Assembly: GCF_003073045.1 (NCBI RefSeq)
Contig: NC_037591.1
Span: forward strand, 24,585,319-24,649,318
Direction of reading: 5' to 3'
DNA length: 64,000 nt
Source of the DNA: Pomacea canaliculata
Lineage: Eukaryota; Mollusca; Gastropoda; Architaenioglossa; Ampullariidae
Part shown: positions 38,801 through 51,764 of the stretch, piece by piece
How the letters are laid out: every line of letters begins with the position of its first letter
Numbering within the stretch: the stretch's first letter is position 1
Made by a program: the position numbers and the translations under genes
Notes under the pieces: model-generated
The model's input: the letters and a program-made list of their open reading frames with translations, nothing else
Told to the model about the DNA's origin: nothing
Databases searched by the model: none

Positions 38801-39096
38801 ATACACACACACGAGATAAAGTTCTGTTCCATCGTTAATCTATGGGCATATGTTTGTTTTTATCTTGTTATATTGTAAAATATTGCTTTTTTGGTATGTT
38901 TATTTATATTTGTTATGTATCTGTGAGAGATAATAAAAGTTTATATTAAAAAAAACTTTCTGTTCTATCAGCTCATAAACAATTATTTGTATCTATAGTA
39001 AGAATCGACACGTGACTGAAACAGAAGCGACCAGTGCAGTCACCGAGTGGATGGTAATCACTAGCAGTTGAGAAAACAGCCAAGAAATAAGAGAAG

Positions 39097-41205
39097 ATGG
39101 TCAAGATGACAAGTGGAGTCTGGTTGCTTGTGCTGTTGCCTTGCTTGCTGAACAGCCTGGTATGCGCGAGGCCATCGGCAGGTGAGCACCCAGAGCACAA
39201 ACCACCTTCCTTCACCACCCCAACCCTTCATCTCTCTCAACCCACACACACTTTGCACACTAAGCACCAGCTCCAAGTCCCATTTTATGTCCCATGGACA
39301 TTTTATGTTTTGCGAACATATTATCTTTTTTCACTGCTACAAAAACAAAACAAAAACTGGAGCAAAAAGTGATGGATGGTGTGAAGGTGTAAACAGGTGT
39401 AGTGTGCATGTGAGTATTAGAGAAGAGTGAGTAGTGTTGACTGACGACATTTCAATCAACAACATAACGCATGCGCACATTGAAAACAAGGCAGCAAGGA
39501 GCGTGCAAGATGGGGTAGAACATGGGTGTTGGATGACTGGGGAGGGAAAACATCATAAATGTCATTCAGACCGGAGAAAAAACTGACACAGGACTGTGAA
39601 AAACACAGAGTTGACAGGCTGAGAATGCAAAGCATCCAAACCGAACTCCTTTGAACGAGAGGCTGAGGTCACGTGATCACACTATGACTGTCACAGCTCT
39701 GTCAGGACACCTGCAAAAACAAAGTTCTCTCCTATAAACTCCAGACGGCGCAATCGTTCCCACAGTGGATGAGGATTTACTGTTGTTTTATTACTTGCAA
39801 CTGCTATCTTGATTAATTGTTCGTCGGGTTTCGTTTCTAAGCGCTCGAGCTGTTTGTCTTGCGCTCTCTCTCTCTATTCTATATCCATAAACACATTCCG
39901 CCAGTTGTGTGGAAAGGAAGCATAATTATAAGTTTACTTATATTGTACAGCAATTATTGATCGTGTGTGTGTAGCTTTACAATAATTACGTTGACAACCT
40001 GTTACCACTAAATCACTGAAAACAGAATAAACTGCGAAATATGACGATAATTAAGAAAAAAAGGATGAAAAGAGGAGTAGGAGTTAGGAATAGGTAAGAT
40101 AATGAGACAAAAAATCTCCAAGATACCTAGAAATAATTTGATTTTAAAATAGAGGGAAAAATGATAGGAAATGAATGAGAAAAACTGGAGCAGGAAAGAA
40201 AAGACAAGGAAGTGACTGGACAAAGAGGCTGAATTGTTGTATGTAATAATTATATGCAGTACCTTCTCAGTGGCGTAGGAAGATATCAGACCTTTGGGTG
40301 GGTGTGTGTGGGGTGTGTGTGTGGGGTGGGGGTTGGGCAAACTCCATGCTGACAGTGAACGGCATTTACACTCGCACATTACAGACCAAGCAGAGGCCTC
40401 CAACCCAATGTAAGTACCCATTATAAACAATGAAAAAAAAATCTTACACCAAATATTACTTATTCATTGTACAATCCCTGTCAAATCAAATATCAATCTC
40501 TGTATCAGTCTCAATATATTGTTTTCCATCTTTATCGACATGATATAGCCGTAGTTGCTAGCACAGTGTAAAATACAACCAACCAACCTTTCTCTTTTTA
40601 ATTTTCCCTTCTTTAGCGCCTTTGTTTTGTAGTAGTGTTACATTTTTCTTTCTTCAGATTGAGGGCTAGATGTAAAAAAAAAAAAAATAACTCTTTCTTA
40701 TTTTGTTACACTCGTAAAGATTTGGTAGTGGTCTCTCTCAGCTTCCTTACCCTTTTTTGCACTTTGTGAAAAATTAAATCTCAAGCATTGAGCCAGGACG
40801 GGCAACATGCTATTTTTGCACCCTCCCTCCACTAAGCATCTCTCTCTCTCTTTTTTTTTTTTTTTTGAGGAAGCGGCTGTCCTTATCCTCCCCTGGTTCC
40901 TACCCACTGCTTCTGTTTTAATGAACATATTTCTTCCTTGCGAGAATGTAGTCCGCATCCTCTTTGTTGAGGCAGGATGTGTAATTCATCGTTGTTTCCA
41001 CTGACATGCGCGTTGAACTCTGTTTGTCACTGCAGTCGAGGTCGACACGTCCCACCACCGTGCTGACCACGAGCTTCATCATTCAAGACGTGAAGCGCAC
41101 AGGACACGGTCTCCTTGCTGCATCTTGTGCAAGAAGTCGTCGTGCAAAATCACTTGTACCACCATGTGCGATAGTAAGTGTTGCTGTTCTCTAAACATTC
41201 ACTGA
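39097..41205 (+). CDS. Candidate small secreted cysteine-rich peptide precursor (2 exons, about 84 aa)
   Basis: Exon 1 (39097-39181) encodes MVKMTSGVWLLVLLPCLLNS then LVCARPSA, a textbook signal peptide, in a good start context (AAGATGG), and ends at a GTGAGC donor. Exon 2 (41036-41205) follows a CACTGCAG acceptor in compatible phase. It encodes a hydrophilic, His/Arg-rich spacer with basic sites (HSRREAHRTRS), then CCILCKKSSCKITCTTMC and DSKCCCSLNIH before a stop: nine cysteines within about 25 residues. The layout (signal, basic propeptide, short Cys-rich mature part) is that of secreted defence, signalling or venom-type peptides; I do not recognise the family. A GTAAGT at 41174 could be a real donor, in which case the C-terminus lies in an unseen exon. 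The link between the two exons is inferred from phase and logic. Confidence 0.6.
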
Positions 41206-42657
41206 GCACTAGGGCTAGGGTTTAGACACTGTATGGACACCAGCTTCCGCTTGTGTCTAAAACCAATTATGATGTCAAGAGTGAAGGACCGCTTAGTGAG
41301 GGCAGAGGACAGGCGGGACAATCTTTTCAAACTGACTTGTGAGCTACACTTTTTTTTACTGATTGAGGGTGAAGCTTGACGCAAGATTCTTGGGTGGATT
41401 CTCCCACTTCTCGAGGTACTCGTCTACAAACATCACTATCATAACAAGAGGTCAACAGCACAGAAGTCACGGTTGTACTTGCTACGTGTCCGCTGTGAGG
41501 ACCTCAGCTGTGGAAGAATTATGTTAATGAGGTGTATTTGTGTACAAGCCTGACGTCATGATTTGACATCTTTCTGCAATGGTGATGTTTGTCGGCGTGT
41601 ATCCTTACTATGACATGAAACGACTAGTAGTTTCCCACGTCTGTCTATAGGTTGCCTTTACACAGCACGACGTATACACACATCAACAACAACAACAAAA
41701 CCGCTTGCTGTCCCTCATCTTTTGAATAATAATACGTGCATGTCTGTATGAGAGTGCGTGATTGGTGTTGTCATCGTTTCTGAAGAACCCTTCTAGATTA
41801 TTCGGCTGCTTCGATCTGATTCAAATGTATACACACGTCGTGCATCATTCCGTAAACATATACTCATTTCTCACTTTGTTTCAGAATATTCAGGCCGTTA
41901 AAGTTCCTGGACATCGTTACCAAAGTCTTATTCTGCAATCAGCTGCTTACTCTAAATGCAATGGCCAAGCTGCTTTTTTCTGTTCTTTTTTTTTTTTTTT
42001 GCCGACGAGAAAGAAGTTGATTTAAATGCGGAGACAGTCATATACAAGTAGTCTCCCTGTTATTGGTGAATTAAACTTCTTTTGTTTGTGTTTGCAAAAA
42101 GCAATTTAAAAAAAAATAACTATTACTTTCCTGCTGAAACATGTCCATCATTTTAAAGAAGCATCTTTCGTGGAGCTGCAGTTGTATCCCTTATGTTAAT
42201 ATGACCCAAATCTTACACGTGGACATAATATTGAGAATATAAATCTTAAATCTTAACCCGACATGTTAAACATTTAATCAGAGATCTTAAGCAATAAACC
42301 CACATTTTAAATATTGAATTATTATGGAGTCCAATTTTGCTACCGGTATGCGCAACTTATCTTAAATAGACAAAACTTATCGGGAGAACTAATTAACACG
42401 ACTATTGTTGTTAACGTGGTATTGCTTATATTTTTTTCAATGTCAGGTAGTCATACACTGAGCCTACTGTCGTGCTCACCTTGTTAGGATTAAGAGATTT
42501 CTCTACTGATAATGCTGCAAAACTTCCAAAATATACTAACATGGTGCCTATAAATAGACTTTAGCTTCCAGGAGAATATTGAGTCATCTTGATTGAAAGC
42601 TGATCAACTAATGGATTTTAATAAATTTATTTGAGTGCCAGCCTTCTGTTATTTGAT

Positions 42658-42740
42658 ATGTGTGTGCGTGCGTGTATGTGGATACGTGCGTGGGTGTGTG
42701 TGTGTTTGTGTTATCGTATCTGCGTGTGTATGTGTGTTTG
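42658..42740. repeat. Imperfect TG-rich microsatellite
   Basis: Alternating TG and CG steps with interruptions over about 80 bp. Confidence 0.8.
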
Positions 42741-45700
42741 TATGATAATCAAATAATATTTAATAATATCGCTATTTGTTAAGTTTAATTATCCCTGGTC
42801 ACCGTTTGGAACTATTTAATCTTTTCTTAACCGTTTAATTTTAATGTGTTAAATGTGGCGCTTTCGTGCAAATATTTATTCATCTTTCTCTTATTCCTCT
42901 TTTCCTCACCCTCCTTGTTAAAGAGATAAGTATTCTTGACGAAGTTCGGCGCAAATTACTTTCCCACAATTCGTCATTTCACAGACTTCGTGACACCAAG
43001 ACATTATGAAAATCGTGAATGTTTGTTCACATCCGTTCAAAAACACTCTGTCATTTCTATAAATATCTCGTGTCACGGGATCAAGCCGCTCCCAAAGGTA
43101 GACAACGCCATTATCTGACTCGGGTGTCAGTGTAAACATGAACAATTATGTTGGGTCGAGGTCGTTGTACCACAACACCAAGGTGACGGGTATACGAGGA
43201 AGAGACTACACGAGGTGTTGTTGTTCACTCTATAACATGTGTCTTGTGAAAACTTTTGTCATTCAGTACCTTCATGGTCGTCGTCGTCGTTTATGGATGA
43301 TGTAGATAAATCAAAGAAATGTCTACCTGAGAAACTGACCAGACGCCAGTGTCGAATTAACGAGGGGAGGCTACGATTTCTCCATGGTTTATTAATCTTT
43401 GCTGTGGAGTTCTCACCATGACGGGGAATCAAGCAAATACCATTCAGGTCAGTGGTGTGACATTTAACTTTCCACATTAGTGGTAGGCAGTGATATTATT
43501 TATACAGCACTGTACGATAGACACTTTCTGTTTTGAGTATGTCATCTTTAAAATACTTTGTTTACGACAGATGTGCACTAAATGTTTACCTCCGGGCCAC
43601 TGTGTGGAATGAACATGGGTTCGAGGCCTGGTTTGTAGATAACTAATGTGATTTAACTTTTAAAACAATCTGCAGCTTTCCGATAACGAATCCGGAATTG
43701 TACAGTCGTAAACAGTCAACCAATTTCTGAAAACAGTCATGGACTAGTGTATCGTCGTCTATCTTTACACCATAATGAGAATATGTGAAAGTAACTCAAA
43801 GCATTAACATAATCACAACATATACAGCACCCACGACCTCATCATGGAGCCTCTGTTTCAGGATGCTGTGCTGCTAGGAAATAAATGTTATCACCAATTT
43901 TTTTCCCTATTTAACTAGATTATCTACAATTTTCAACAAGTCTTGGAATGGTACCAAGGTCTGTACATCATGTCTACATGTACACAGAGGCCTGTGATCG
44001 TGGAGCCGAGGCTGGAGGGACGATGAAGCTAGACCAGCTTTTCATCCTCCATCTACCATCATGTCTGATCATCCGATGGCTGTACCTGACTGCGTGTCGT
44101 CGGCATCATCTTCACAACACGTAAGCCAGTTCTCAGCCTCTTCTTCACCCTCCTTGACTCAACCCTGTGTCCAGACCACTAACTGTGAGTGTGTTGCAGA
44201 GTGTATGTCGGATCCTTGTCTGTCGTCATGAGTGTGTGGAGGACCAGTCACCTGTGTCGGCGGATCACTCACACGTTTGGCGACTGTTGTGAAGCCCGTT
44301 GTAGTCGGGTGGCTTGTCGGATATACAAGGGCAAGGATAGTCTGCTGTAGAAGGCGAGAAGTATTTAGCAAAGTGTGAGCCTTGACAGCACACGCTATTA
44401 TGCTATAGAAGCGCTGAGTAAATGCACCCTGACAAACCCACAGCCACCCTCTGACCTCCTACCTCCACCCGACACTCACACGCAAACGACGTCAAAGTTC
44501 ATTTTTGATAATTCTTTGTGTAAACTCTCCGCAACCTTTTCACGTGTTTCTGTCCTTGCAAGACTGCAGCTTGAGTTCCGCATGGTCGCAGTTTATTGCA
44601 CAATTTGAATACCTCCAAAGCTGTTGTTTTTTTCTCTGAAATTATGAATACTTTTTCTTACACAGCTGACACTATACTGCATTTGATAACTGTGTGGCTA
44701 AGTCAACATTCGTCCACACGTGCGTGCTTTCCCTGTGTTTGTTTGTGTGTGTATGTGTGTGTGTGTTATGTACATCCTTTCTCCAAAATACCGAAGAGGT
44801 TTCCAAGTAAAATCAATGGTGAGGCGATGAATGTATGCTCGATGGTTGGAAGTGTCGAAGTGAAATATTTATTACTAGCCAGGGAAGCCTGCTCGCAATG
44901 GCTATTTATCGTTTCGTTTCAGCGAGCGTTTCAAGCTGTGATTTTAATGTCAACTTTTCAATCTGCCACATCATTTGAGTCAAGCTTATTCGCGTGCGAC
45001 CTCGGTGTAGAGAAATAGTGAACCACCTGTACTCTTGATGTCCCTTCGTTAACTTGACAGGTTGACATTTCAGGTTCAGCAACGGGGACACGCCGGTTCG
45101 AGTGAAGGAAGAGAAAAAAACTTCTGTTGTCCCATCAGCCTCACAATTCATCTTTTCATCTCTCTGACCATGTCGCTTACTTGCTCCTACCTCTGTGTGA
45201 TTTGTGAAGTGTATGTTCGGACGCTACCACAAGAGCAGCACACACGATGTCCACGCTCGTTCTTTCAACACAAAACAACAACCTGTCCATAGGCTTCTTA
45301 TCTTTTACTGAAGTGCCCGCAGTCTACTTTTCTGTTCTTTTATCTTTTTTTAAGCTGGTTTTGTTCAGGTCACAATAACGCAAATACTCTCCAACAACTC
45401 AGTGTAAATACAAATATCTGTAGCCGGGTCATGATTGACACAAATATTCTTCCGTGAACTTTTGGTGAGGACCGGACAAACAATGTGGAGTTGCCGAGGT
45501 TAGAACACACACAAGACAAATGTACTGTGCTTCCTGTACGGTCCCACTGCTTCCTTATGTCAAGTAGACCGGGACAGTTCAGTCATTTCTTCTCATTCTC
45601 TGATTGAATGTCTACCTAGCAGCCCAAGTGTGAAGGTGCAGGTCAGGGACAGCGTGGAACACGTGCAGGACGACGTAGTGAGGGAAGTGAAGTGAGGAAG

Positions 45701-45869
45701 TCCGGACGTAAACAGAGACAGAGTAAAGTAGTCTGTCATCATGCCGTGCCACAGGCACACGCTGGTGTCCTCACAGGTACAACCTGCTGTTCCTGTCTTT
45801 GCTGCTTCCTGTCCTTGTGCTTCACAGCTTGCTTCCTGTCTTTCCTTCTTTCGTGTGCCTGTGTGTATG

Positions 45870-46042
45870 AGCGGTCCGGTGGCGCAACGGTTAGCGCCTG
45901 TCACCAATACAGTGAAGGTTGGCTGCCCAGAGTTCATTTCTCGTCTCGGGCACGCTGTTCTTTCTCTGCACGTGGCATCTGTTTACAGGGCTGGCTGCTT
46001 GCCGTGATATAGCCTCAGTTGCTGACACGGCGTAAAACACCA
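45870..46042 (+). mobile_element. tRNA-derived SINE sharing its head with the 3329 element but with a different 3' body
   Basis: The head (GGTGGCGCAACGGTTAGCGC through GTCTCGGGCACGCTG and TTTACAGGGCTGGC) is nearly identical to 3335-3465. Then the body changes to TGCCGTGATATAGCCTCAGT and ends GGCGTAAAACACCAA plus a C run. CCTGTGTGTATG (45858) and CCTGTGTGTGTG (46043) may be the duplication, but lie in TG repeats. Confidence 0.85.
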
Positions 46043-46352
46043 ATTCCCCCCCCCTGTGTGTGTGTGTGTGTGCGCGCTCGCACGTGTTTCGATTTTCTTT
46101 TCTTTTAGTTCGTTGTTTTCTTGTATACTTTTGATATCTATCTCCTTCTTTAGAGTAACTGAAAGCTAGAACAGCTTTTCAAAGTTGTTCATTCCGCTAA
46201 GAAATTATCAAATAATTGATTGGGCTACCTTGGTTGCAGGGGATCCTTATGTAGGAATGTAGTGTCCGTTTTTTCCCTTTCACTCAGGACAATATCCCCA
46301 AGCATGTTTGCTCATTTTCTCTATAAATATTCTGTTTGGTTATTTGTATCAG

Positions 46353-49300
46353 AAGAAGTAGTTGAAGAGATCAGAGCTGAGTCTGGTGCGAGGATAATGC
46401 TGGATGCCAGTGCGTCTCCAATGGCGGGTGGAACACTTGTGACCATCACTGGTGTCGCTGACCAGATGGAGGCAGCAGTGAGGTGTATTCGCCAGAGAAC
46501 AGGTTCACAGGTAGGTTTCTTTAAAAGCAATTTCTTATAAGTATCCCCCCCCAACACAAAAAAAATAAAAATAAAAATTGAAGGACTTGCCCTATTGAGA
46601 AAGGACAATGTTGAAGACTACCAGACTAGGATAATTGTTAATTGACTAGACCAGGGATGCACAACCTACGGCCCGCGGGCCATATCCGGCCCGCGACGCG
46701 GTGCCATCCGGCCCGCGAAACGTCTGCCCACAGTGCAGGAAATCGGCATGTTAGTAATAAAAGAAGACCTAAAAAAAAATCCCCACGTAGGGGCGTCTCT
46801 CAATCTTTTTTTCGATGGACGAACATTTCGATTCAGTGCTCCGACTTGGTGTCTCTACGATGAGGCCGGACATTCAGAAGATGATTTCGGGAAAACAACT
46901 TCAAATATCCCACTAATTACTACATAATTAATGGTAAGTACAACTTGTTTCTAATAAAAATGGTATCTGCTCTATTTTTTTTTCCTTTATGTATTTTTGC
47001 GGTGAAGTGGCCCGCGACACGGCTGTCCGAAATGGATATGGCCCGTGACACGGCTGTCCGAAATGGATATGGCCCGCAGGCCGAAAAAGGTTGTGCATCA
47101 CTGGACTAGACTAATTGTTTTGAAAGAAGTCGTCGTCTTTTAACTTTTGACGGTCTCTCGTATGATGTCCATGTTTCGTTCTTGTTTCTTTTTAAAAAAT
47201 ATTGGTATCATAGGGAGCGATCTCAGAACACGCCCAGATGTTCTGGAGAGAGTGGGTTGAAGATGCTTGGCCAGATCTCGACTCCGGGCCACACTTCCTG
47301 CCCCCTGTCTACTTCAACCGTGTGCCAACATCCAGCTCACAGGTCGCTGGTCAGAACATCCGTGTCTTCTGTCAACCGTTCGGACAGGCCGGTAGAGCAG
47401 GACACCCGGGTTCGTCTCACCCCGAGTTTGTCAGGGGTCCGACCCACCAGCCCACCCTGGTGTCAGACTGTCAAACAAGAGATGACTCTGCGACACAGCG
47501 TGTCTTCTTCTGTCTCAAGACTCTGTACACGACCAACAATGAGGTGCTGGTGGGACTGACTAACCTCCAATTCGAACAGTACCTGAGCGATCCTTGGTAC
47601 ACCCTGGCGGCTGCTGAGCTACCCGTCCCATCCAGAGCTTCAGAAATCCTGCCGAATGTCAGAAGTCGGGGCGACTTTGATGTTCTCCTGATCCACCGCC
47701 ACTACGGGCTGGTCGTCTGTGAAGTCAAGGCTCTTGGCGACAATGTCCAAGAGTTAGAGATGTGTCAACAGGAGTTTGAAAGACACCTCAAAGAGAGACT
47801 TTTGCGAGCCGTATCCCAGCTAGACAAAGCGGAAGCCATGTTGTCTTACCTAGTGTCCGACATCGCTCTGGGGCTGCGAGTCAGCAAGACGATTGCTCTT
47901 CCAAACATCAGCGCATGTCAGATGTCAAAGGTCATCAGCAGCGATACCGAGTTGACCCAGGCAAGAACGTCTTTACCTCCATTACATGAAATTCGGACAG
48001 TTTTAGACAGACAAAATTATACTCATTAACATTAATTACCATCACTCATTAACACTTATATTACACGCATCATCGATATTTTTCCTGGTATAACCCCAAA
48101 CAAATGTTCTCATCAACATCACATAAAATATCTTCATAGTTACTTTTTCATGAATGTAACAGCCTCGCTCTCAGTCGGGCTGACCGGCCGGTTGTTACAC
48201 ACTAACCTTCAACTAACGTTTGGTTATCACACAGGAGTTATCTAGATGTCTCAAGGCATCAGATCCGACCGACATCGTCGACCTGTGCCTGTGTGCAGAC
48301 CGCTTGTCTGACCCCAGTGCCCCCTGGGACGTGCGTTCTGAGACTCTCACAGAGCTCGGCAAGTGGTGGCAGCGCTGTGTGACTCACGAGGGCGAGGACA
48401 GTCACATGACCAGTGACGTGTACAAGACACTGGTAGCCAGGTGAGAGAAACATTGTACAGGTATTGTACTCCAGCATTGATGACTGATGATAGGAAGAGG
48501 TTAGTAACCAGAATCACAGAGACGAAAGGGGGATAATGAGAAATTTATTCTGAGTGGGAAAAATTGAAACAAATGCAACAACACACTTGCAACAACAAAA
48601 AAAAAATATATTAAAAATACAATATAAAAATAAAAGCATCCTGAAATTCAAAATATTAAAAAAAATTGCAGAAATGAGTTGTTTAAATTTCGTTTTCTTT
48701 GTCGACAAGTAAAGCTATTTTTTAATACAAAATGTTGCAGGTTTTGTGGTCCTCCGACAACCGTGACCGTGCCATCCATCTTTCCTGCACGTCTGTGTGT
48801 CAAAACGCTGCACCAGGCAGTGTCGTGGACGGGCGAGTGTCACGCGTGTCTGACACTGTTTCCAGAACAAGCTCACCTGCTCAACGCGGCGCCTCCAAGG
48901 GTCTTCCTCACCGGCCCACCTGGCACAGGTAAGACGGTGGTGCTGCAGCTGATGGCGACACAGTGGCTGCAATGCGGCAACGACGTGTACGTGGTGAGCA
49001 CGTGGCGCAGGAGCCGTGCGGCGTGCATCATGCTGCACCACCTGCTGCAGCAAACCCTCGAGGCACAGCCCTCGACCATCAGGGGTCAGGTTCATCTCCT
49101 GCTGTACGACCTCGATACAGAGGAGAACGTGAGGAGGGCCGTGGATGACCTGTCGGAGAGGTCAACGTCTCTTTATGTCATCGCTGATGAAGCGGGACCT
49201 GACGAGAGGTATTTCGAGTAGAAAGAGAGAAAGAGATAATAAAACAAAGAAGATATAAAAAAAGATTGATTGATGAAAGATAGTGTGTGTGAGGTGGGAT

Positions 49301-50532
49301 CACATGTGATGTTGATATGGCCAGATGGCCTTCCCAAGATACAAAATATATATCTGAGTCATTTAATTAATGTCTTCTGTCTCGTGAACGCAAAGGAAAA
49401 ATATTAACTGTAAATATTCTTTACAACCTTTTTGTTTTGGCATCTCTCCAATTAATGGGGTATCCCAGTGCCAGACCGTAACAGCGATACTTGTTACAGG
49501 TCAGCTCGCTTCCAGACATTCTGCGAGAAGCTGCAGACACGCGTGTCTGGTCTTCATCTGTGGGCGGCCAGCTGTCGTCACGGGATAGCACCCGAGGGTT
49601 TGGAGGTAAAGGCCTTTACCCGACCGTTACGCTCTCCACCCGTCGTTGCGAGGGAGGTTGGAAAGGCGGAGAGATTCACGTCACCCGGGAAGTGCAGGGT
49701 TACATCCAGCGTGAAGTACCCGACCTGTCAGATGGTCCTCCGGTTAATTACATTTACCACTACCCGGATCACACCGTTGAGTGGGTAGAAGACTGCGTCA
49801 GGTGTGGAAAGGAGCTGACCGACTTTTTACGCCATCTTCATGTCGGTACCCCGGGTATGTAGCAGCAGAGACGTGGAGGGTAGATTCCAATCAGGTTTTG
49901 GAGATGGAATATTGCAAATTTTAGAGTGAATAAAGTCTTTGGCTTGAGCAACGGCGAGAAAAATAAAAGATGAAGTTGAAAATGTAGTACAAACAATAAA
50001 TAACCTGCAGCGAATGATATCCTATCATTAAAAAAATAGAAAAGGTTAAAGTATTATTACCTTTATGCCCCAATAACTTTAACTTTACTTATTTTGTCTT
50101 GCCTAAGAATTAACATTTACTAAATTAGATTTACTTTCCCTCTTGACAGGGGAGGTAAGCACGACAGCTTATTCATCCAATGGAGTTACGGCCCCTCCCC
50201 TTCTGCAGTTCCGTGACGTGTTGGTGTTGGGGTGGGGTGGCATCACAGAGCAGTCAGGTTTGGTGAGAGGAGTGAAGGAAGGGGGCGTTCCGGTGAGGGT
50301 GGCGACTGATGAAGACATTGAGGACGTCGCCAAAGCCTGCAGTGACGTCATATGGGTGGCGGACGGCGATCAGGTGCGCGGTCTGGAGAGAAAGGTGGTG
50401 ATCTGCGTGGAGGACATGTTTGGCCGTGACGTCGTCTACCTGCGCCTGCAGTGCATGTCACGGTGCACGTCACAGCTGGTTGTCCTCTCCCGCTTTCCTC
50501 CGAACCTGGAACCAGACTCCGATGTGTGGTGA
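46353..50532 (+). CDS. KH-like + NERD nuclease-related domain + SF1 helicase-like ATPase, paralogue A (5' end not found)
   Basis: Exons: 46353-46510, 47214-47960, 48235-48440, 48741-49208, 49500-49854, 50150-50532; phases join throughout. Exon 1 is the second half of a KH-like fold (EEVVEEIRAESGARIML, GGTLVTITGVADQMEAAVRC). The 249-codon exon carries the NERD domain: RSRGDFDVLLIHRHYGLVVC then EVKALGD, with the D and E-x-K expected of this restriction-endonuclease-like fold. Next comes the ATPase: Walker A GPPGTGKTVVLQ, Walker B LYVIADEAGPD, and near the C-terminus RGLERKVVICVE and QCMSRCTSQLVVLS, resembling SF1 motifs V and VI. Predicted role: nucleic-acid binding, cleavage and unwinding; biological function unknown. 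Its NERD exon uses a GC donor (CAG then GCAAGA). Exon 49500-49854 is one base short for a clean join: upstream FTRPLRSPPVVAREVGKAE, downstream HVTREVQGYIQREVPD. An AATAAA at 50594 fits as poly(A) signal. A hAT-type element sits in intron 1. Confidence 0.82.
46652..47103. mobile_element. Non-autonomous hAT-type DNA transposon with perfect 8-bp target-site duplication
   Basis: GACTAGAC occurs at 46644-46651 and 47104-47111. The ends are inverted repeats, CAGGGATGCACAACCT at the left against CAGTGATGCACAACCT read from the right. Eight-bp duplications and CAG..CTG termini define hAT elements. Both subterminal regions repeat GGCCCGCGGGCC-like and ATGGCCCG motifs, as many hAT elements do. At 452 bp it cannot encode transposase. 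It lies between the KH-like and NERD exons of paralogue A. Confidence 0.92.
48441..48740. other. AT-rich intron of paralogue A
   Basis: Sharply AT-rich (A runs and TTAAAAATA-like stretches) between GC-rich exons, with no element recognised. Confidence 0.5.
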
Positions 50533-50593
50533 CATGAATACAGCGCACGTCACGAGAGGAAAGAAAGAAGAGTTGTCACTCCAAAGGTATAGC

Positions 50594-50599
50594 AATAAA
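50594..50599 (+). promoter_or_regulatory. Candidate poly(A) signal of paralogue A
   Basis: AATAAA 62 bases after the stop codon of paralogue A. Confidence 0.5.
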
Positions 50600-51764
50600 A
50601 TTTTGCTTACTGTTATGTACAATGTATATATATATAAAGAGCTAACTTTTTGAAATGAAAGAAGTTTACAGCAGCTTTGATATTTTGTGGGTAGAGATGG
50701 ATTTCGTCTTTCCTTGCAGCACCGACAAGGGGAGGTCACATATAATTACGACAGAGTTAATGCCCCTTATTGTCAGCAGTCCAATTGTTTCATTGTTTAT
50801 TGTGAGACACTGAGACCTGACATCAATCCTGCCAGCCACACACCCCACGCGATGTCAGGCTCGTGGAATGTTCTCTCGTGTTACATACACTTCCTCATAA
50901 ATACATTTACGTCACAGACGTTACAACACGGGATCTCTTACATATCTCGTACACAGCAACGCACCTCTGCGATCTCTCCTTGTGTCAGCTGATGTGTCTT
51001 TACCCCAGCTACCATTTTCTGCCTTTCCTCTTCTGTGTTAAAATATGTCTTTTGGGACATTTTCATGATGTACATTCAACTTGTTAGTGTCACAGTAAAC
51101 ATAAAACTCAGTTGGGGGTGACGACGGACGGAGACATGAAACTCAAGCGGGGCAGCCGTCCCCTCAGAAAAGATACTGAGGAGGCAAGAATGTGAATGTC
51201 GTTCATTCAGCATGGATCAAGTTTACGACCTCAGCCCCATCCCCAAGCTGAGCATCTTCCTATGCCACTGTAAATAAATACATAATAAATACCTTAAATA
51301 CATTATAGATAATGACATCCTTATCGAAATAGTATCATATAGTGATAGGTGTCATCATTCCTAATGATACAATGTTTTGCTTACCTTTCTTATCCTGTCT
51401 TCACTCTGAGTTGTATATAATTACACACACCTGCAATCGTGAAACAAGCTCAATGCCAGCTGGTTGTGGTCGAGCTGCTTGGACATGAAAGCCTGAAATT
51501 AATTTTTGCAAAGACTAGGTATTCCACAATGTGGTGCACGGCAATTAGTCTTTGTGGTCAATGGATATATATATAGTAGGTGTATGGGTTCATACAAATC
51601 AGTATGACTTGTCCCCTGAATTGCATTTATTTTCTGAGCCTGTTGTGTACATGCACGTGCACACACACACACCTTCAGTTCCCTCTGTCACCAAGCTACT
51701 GGCATCAACCGTATTTCTGACTGCCATATAATTAACTTCAGTCGCAACAATGGGTGGGAGATAT

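Larger units (their letters stand above)
33871..39096. other. Gene-poor region of about 5.2 kb
   Basis: Begins with the GALC 3' UTR. I see no exon I can support. Contents: a short minisatellite at 37447-37541, an AAAC microsatellite at 38745-38800 and an AATAAA near 38930 followed by an A-rich stretch, possibly the 3' end of an unidentified transcript or retrocopy. Hydrophobic ORFs at 37021 and 37787 are not convincing. Confidence 0.5.
41206..46352. other. Intergenic region upstream of the first KH-NERD-helicase gene
   Basis: No exon is supported. It holds a TG-rich microsatellite (42658-42740), a further TG run near 44745-44766 and a SINE (45870-46042). One or more 5' exons of the gene that starts at 46353 probably lie here but were not identified. 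Confidence 0.4.

Noticed and set aside
41036-41194. Other open frame across the peptide exon (41006-41194)
   Set aside because: It lacks the cysteine pattern and does not join in phase to the signal-peptide exon.
45870-45950. Functional tRNA gene
   Set aside because: The tRNA-like head is part of a SINE found in several copies, and it does not fold into a complete cloverleaf by eye.
47961-48029. NERD exon read through to the stop at 48027 as the true end of a separate gene
   Set aside because: Paralogue B splices at the matching point and continues in the same phase. Kept only as possible intron retention.
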